Assembly: GCA_002746365.1 (NCBI GenBank)
Contig: NVWZ01000002.1
Span: forward strand, 128,009-135,322
Direction of reading: 5' to 3'
DNA: 7,314 nucleotides
DNA from: Thiotrichaceae bacterium
GTDB taxonomy: Bacteria > Pseudomonadota > Gammaproteobacteria > SZUA-229
Below the pieces are notes generated by a model. The model had not been told where the DNA came from. It searched no databases and saw nothing but the letters and a program-made list of their open reading frames with translations. A program made the translations under genes and the position numbers. Shown here one piece after another: positions 5,502 through 7,314 of this stretch; the first letter of the stretch is position 1, and the number at the start of each line of letters is the position of its first letter.

Positions 5502-5963
5502 TTATTTTCTATCTCCGTGTGTGTAATAGGTTTCCCGTGTTATTCCATCACCGGATTCATCACCACCCACCATCGTATTTTCTCTTCTTTCCCTATCTTC
5601 AATTTCTTGTTTTTCCAATGCATCTTTCAATTGTTGGTAATGTTCATTTTTTTTCGTCCAGACACCTTTTAACTTTTCATAAGTTTCATTACTTATATCT
5701 GCTTTGTACTGTCGTGTTTCAACAACAGAGTCAAGATATTGCATTAATAACTGACATTCACGTACCTGTACAACCGACAAACCAGAAGACTTAGCCGTTT
5801 TCAGACCATTTAAACATTCATCGCGATAAGCAATACATGTATCCAGTTGCGATTGTTGTTCTTTTGCCTTTTCTTCATCACTCACCATTTCATTAAATGC
5901 TTTCACTTCTTGACGATGTGCTTTAGCTGTGAGACTGCGTGTTTCTTTTAAATCTGACATCAT
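5502..5963 (-). CDS. Divergent FliJ-family protein (first tandem copy)
   Basis: This 153-residue, highly charged, helix-forming protein occupies the usual fliJ place, 9 bases after fliI. It aligns without gaps to the downstream FliJ over residues 38-102 (18 of 65 identical by my count), including QL (39-40), IxYRxE (44-49), G61, SVxQ (63-66), LD (77-78) and W102, so both are FliJ-family. It differs at positions that are aromatic or hydrophobic in canonical FliJ: C43, C50, L73, V80 and R84. Its tail (130-153) is Gly/Asp-rich and unlike usual FliJ ends. Two adjacent ATG codons (5963, 5960) could start it; AGGA lies 5 and 8 bases away respectively. It may be a paralogue with a changed partner, or a duplicate losing function; no stop or frameshift breaks it. 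Confidence 0.75.
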   Translation of the reverse strand: MMSDLKETRSLTAKAHRQEVKAFNEMVSDEEKAKEQQSQLDTCIAYRDECLNGLKTAKSSGLSVVQVRECQLLMQYLDSVVETRQYKADISNETYEKLKGVWTKKNEHYQQLKDALEKQEIEDRERRENTMVGGDESGDGITRETYYTHGDRK

Positions 5964-5968
5964 TATTA

Positions 5969-5972
5969 TCCT
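5969..5972 (-). promoter_or_regulatory. Ribosome binding site of the first fliJ-like gene, next to the fliI stop
   Basis: Minus-strand AGGA directly adjoins the fliI stop TAA (5973-5975), within AAGGAT. It is 5 bases from the ATG at 5963 and 8 bases from the ATG at 5960, so it does not decide between the two starts. Confidence 0.65.
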
Positions 5973-7314
5973 TTACATATCCTGGCGGGGAATAAGACTT
6001 TCTAGTGCATTCACGCTGTCTTCAAATGAATAAGCATCGTCGGTATCTTGTTGCAAGAATTGTAAAAATGCATCGTTGTAATTTATCGCTTCGTCTATAT
6101 CCGGTTCGCTGCCATATTGATAAGCACCGACACTAATAAGGTCACGATTTCTCTGATAGATAGAATGTAATTTTTTAAATCGTGAGGCGGCAGCTTTGTG
6201 CTGTTCTGTTATTACATCATTCATAATACGGCTAACGGATGCCTCGATGTCGATGGCTGGAAAATGCCCTTCTTCGGCGATTTGTCTGGACAACATAATA
6301 TGCCCATCTAATACGGCACGTGCTGAATCAACGATAGGATCATTGGTATCATCACCTTCAGCTAGTACCGTATAAAATGCCGTTATCGACCCCCCTTTTT
6401 CACCATTATTTCCTGCACGTTCGACTAATTGAGGTAATTTTGCAAAAACGGAAGGTGGATAACCTTTCGTAGCCGGCGGTTCACCAATGGCCAATGCAAT
6501 TTCTCTTTGTGCCTGCGCGAAACGTGTCAACGAATCCATCAGTAGTAACACGTTTAAACCTTTGTCACGAAAATATTCTGCAACTGTTGTGGCTAACCAG
6601 GCACCATGCATACGCATAAGCGGCGGACTATCAGCGGGGCTAGCCACGACTACAGAGCGTGCCATACCCTGTTCACCTAAAATATTGTCTACAAATTCTT
6701 TTACTTCCCTGCCACGCTCACCAATCAATCCGACAATAACAACATCGGCGTCGGTAAAACGAGTCATCATACCTAACAGCACACTTTTACCGACGCCACT
6801 ACCGGCGAACAATCCAATTCTTTGCCCTCGACCGACGGTTATTAACGAATTAATCGCCGTTACGCCTACATCTAATGGTTCTTTAATTGACCAACGTGCT
6901 AAAGGATTACCCGGTTTTCCAGCCAGAGGCAGGCTATGCGTGTAATTAATGGGCCCTTTACCATCAAGAGGTTTTCCAGCTGCATCGATTACACGACCGA
7001 GTAATTCATCACCCACTTTTGCTTTGTACATGCCTTTTCCTGGAATAACAGGCGCATCGGGGACCAACCCTCGACTATCGCCTGTTGGCATTAGGTATAA
7101 CCGTTCACCAGAAAAACCAACCACTTCTGCTTCAACATCACCTTCAGTCGATTTCACCAAACAACGCGCACCTACCGCTGCATGACAACCTACTGTTTCT
7201 AATGTCAAGCCAACCATTCTGTTTAGTTTTCCCTCTACTACCATCGGTACATCGTTGGCAGCGCGTGATTTATATTTCTCTAAAATCTCACACCAGATAG
7301 GACTACGGCGATAT
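5973..7314 (-). CDS. fliI: FliI, flagellar type III export ATPase (5' end cut by window edge)
   Basis: FliI is the F1-beta-like hexameric ATPase that drives early steps of flagellar protein export. The frame stays open to the window edge for 23 codons upstream of the ATG at 7244. Because the family begins some 20-30 residues before the VVEGKLNRMVGLTLE stretch, that ATG is internal and only about 10-20 residues are missing. Numbering from it: N-terminal beta-barrel domain (about 1-85), Walker A AGSGVGKS (147-154), GERGRE with the likely catalytic Glu (E176), SPADSPPLMR (202-211), Walker B LLLMD (233-237) and the signature IGEPPATKGYPPSVFAKLPQ (253-272). The C-terminal helical domain includes SISVG-like RNRDLISVGAYQYGS. 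All catalytic motifs are intact. The stop is 9 bases before the next gene. Confidence 0.97.
   Translation of the reverse strand, partial: YRRSPIWCEILEKYKSRAANDVPMVVEGKLNRMVGLTLETVGCHAAVGARCLVKSTEGDVEAEVVGFSGERLYLMPTGDSRGLVPDAPVIPGKGMYKAKVGDELLGRVIDAAGKPLDGKGPINYTHSLPLAGKPGNPLARWSIKEPLDVGVTAINSLITVGRGQRIGLFAGSGVGKSVLLGMMTRFTDADVVIVGLIGERGREVKEFVDNILGEQGMARSVVVASPADSPPLMRMHGAWLATTVAEYFRDKGLNVLLLMDSLTRFAQAQREIALAIGEPPATKGYPPSVFAKLPQLVERAGNNGEKGGSITAFYTVLAEGDDTNDPIVDSARAVLDGHIMLSRQIAEEGHFPAIDIEASVSRIMNDVITEQHKAAASRFKKLHSIYQRNRDLISVGAYQYGSEPDIDEAINYNDAFLQFLQQDTDDAYSFEDSVNALESLIPRQDM

Noticed and set aside
5433..5794. Overlapping plus-strand open frames opposite the fliJ pair
   Set aside because: They are antisense to two coding regions that align with each other as FliJ-family proteins; the Phe/His-rich translations are the expected shadow of Lys/Glu-rich coding on the other strand.
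6487..6945. Plus-strand open frame of 152 codons inside fliI
   Set aside because: It is antisense to a strongly conserved part of FliI including Walker A and B; its translation is Ser/Thr/Pro-rich without any recognisable domain, and no gene signals precede it.
7085..7314. fliI beginning at the ATG at 7244
   Set aside because: The frame is open to the window edge and the residues upstream of that ATG are needed to match the usual FliI N-terminus, so the true start lies outside the window.

Overview
The window holds part of a flagellar type III export and motor-switch gene cluster, and every gene lies on the minus strand. Read 5'->3' on that strand (high to low coordinates) the order is fliI (5' end off the window), a divergent fliJ-like gene, a second and more canonical fliJ, fliK, fliL, fliM, fliN, fliO and fliP (3' end off the window). 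This gene order, two RpoN (sigma-54) type promoters and the protein sequences point to a gammaproteobacterium with a Vibrio/Pseudomonas-style flagellar hierarchy. The DNA is fairly AT-rich by eye. I cannot name the genus from this sequence.

Layout: 5973-7314 fliI; 5502-5963 fliJ-like copy 1; 5033-5467 fliJ copy 2; 4689-5032 a 344-bp gap with an 87-bp imperfect palindrome (4885-4971) and a near-perfect sigma-54 promoter (4742-4757) facing fliK; 3402-4688 fliK; 3078-3401 a 324-bp gap with a mosaic of short repeats (about 3224-3352) and a second near-perfect sigma-54 promoter (3121-3138) facing fliL; then the tightly packed run fliL (2535-3077), fliM (1531-2526), fliN (1060-1518), fliO (522-1013) and fliP (1-521, GTG start). 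Several Shine-Dalgarno sequences overlap the preceding stop codon, and fliO and fliP abut with no base between them, so fliL-fliP looks like one translationally coupled operon.

Together the genes supply the export ATPase and its stalk (FliI, FliJ), the hook-length ruler (FliK), a stator-associated protein (FliL), the C-ring switch (FliM, FliN) and two export-gate parts (FliO, FliP). Most of the window is ordinary. The unusual points are a tandem pair of divergent fliJ genes, in which the first copy lacks most of the aromatic and hydrophobic positions used by FliJ to meet FlhA, and the fact that both gaps that split the ancestral operon carry palindromic or repeat elements just upstream of a sigma-54 promoter. 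I found no previously undescribed defence, mobile or biosynthetic system here.
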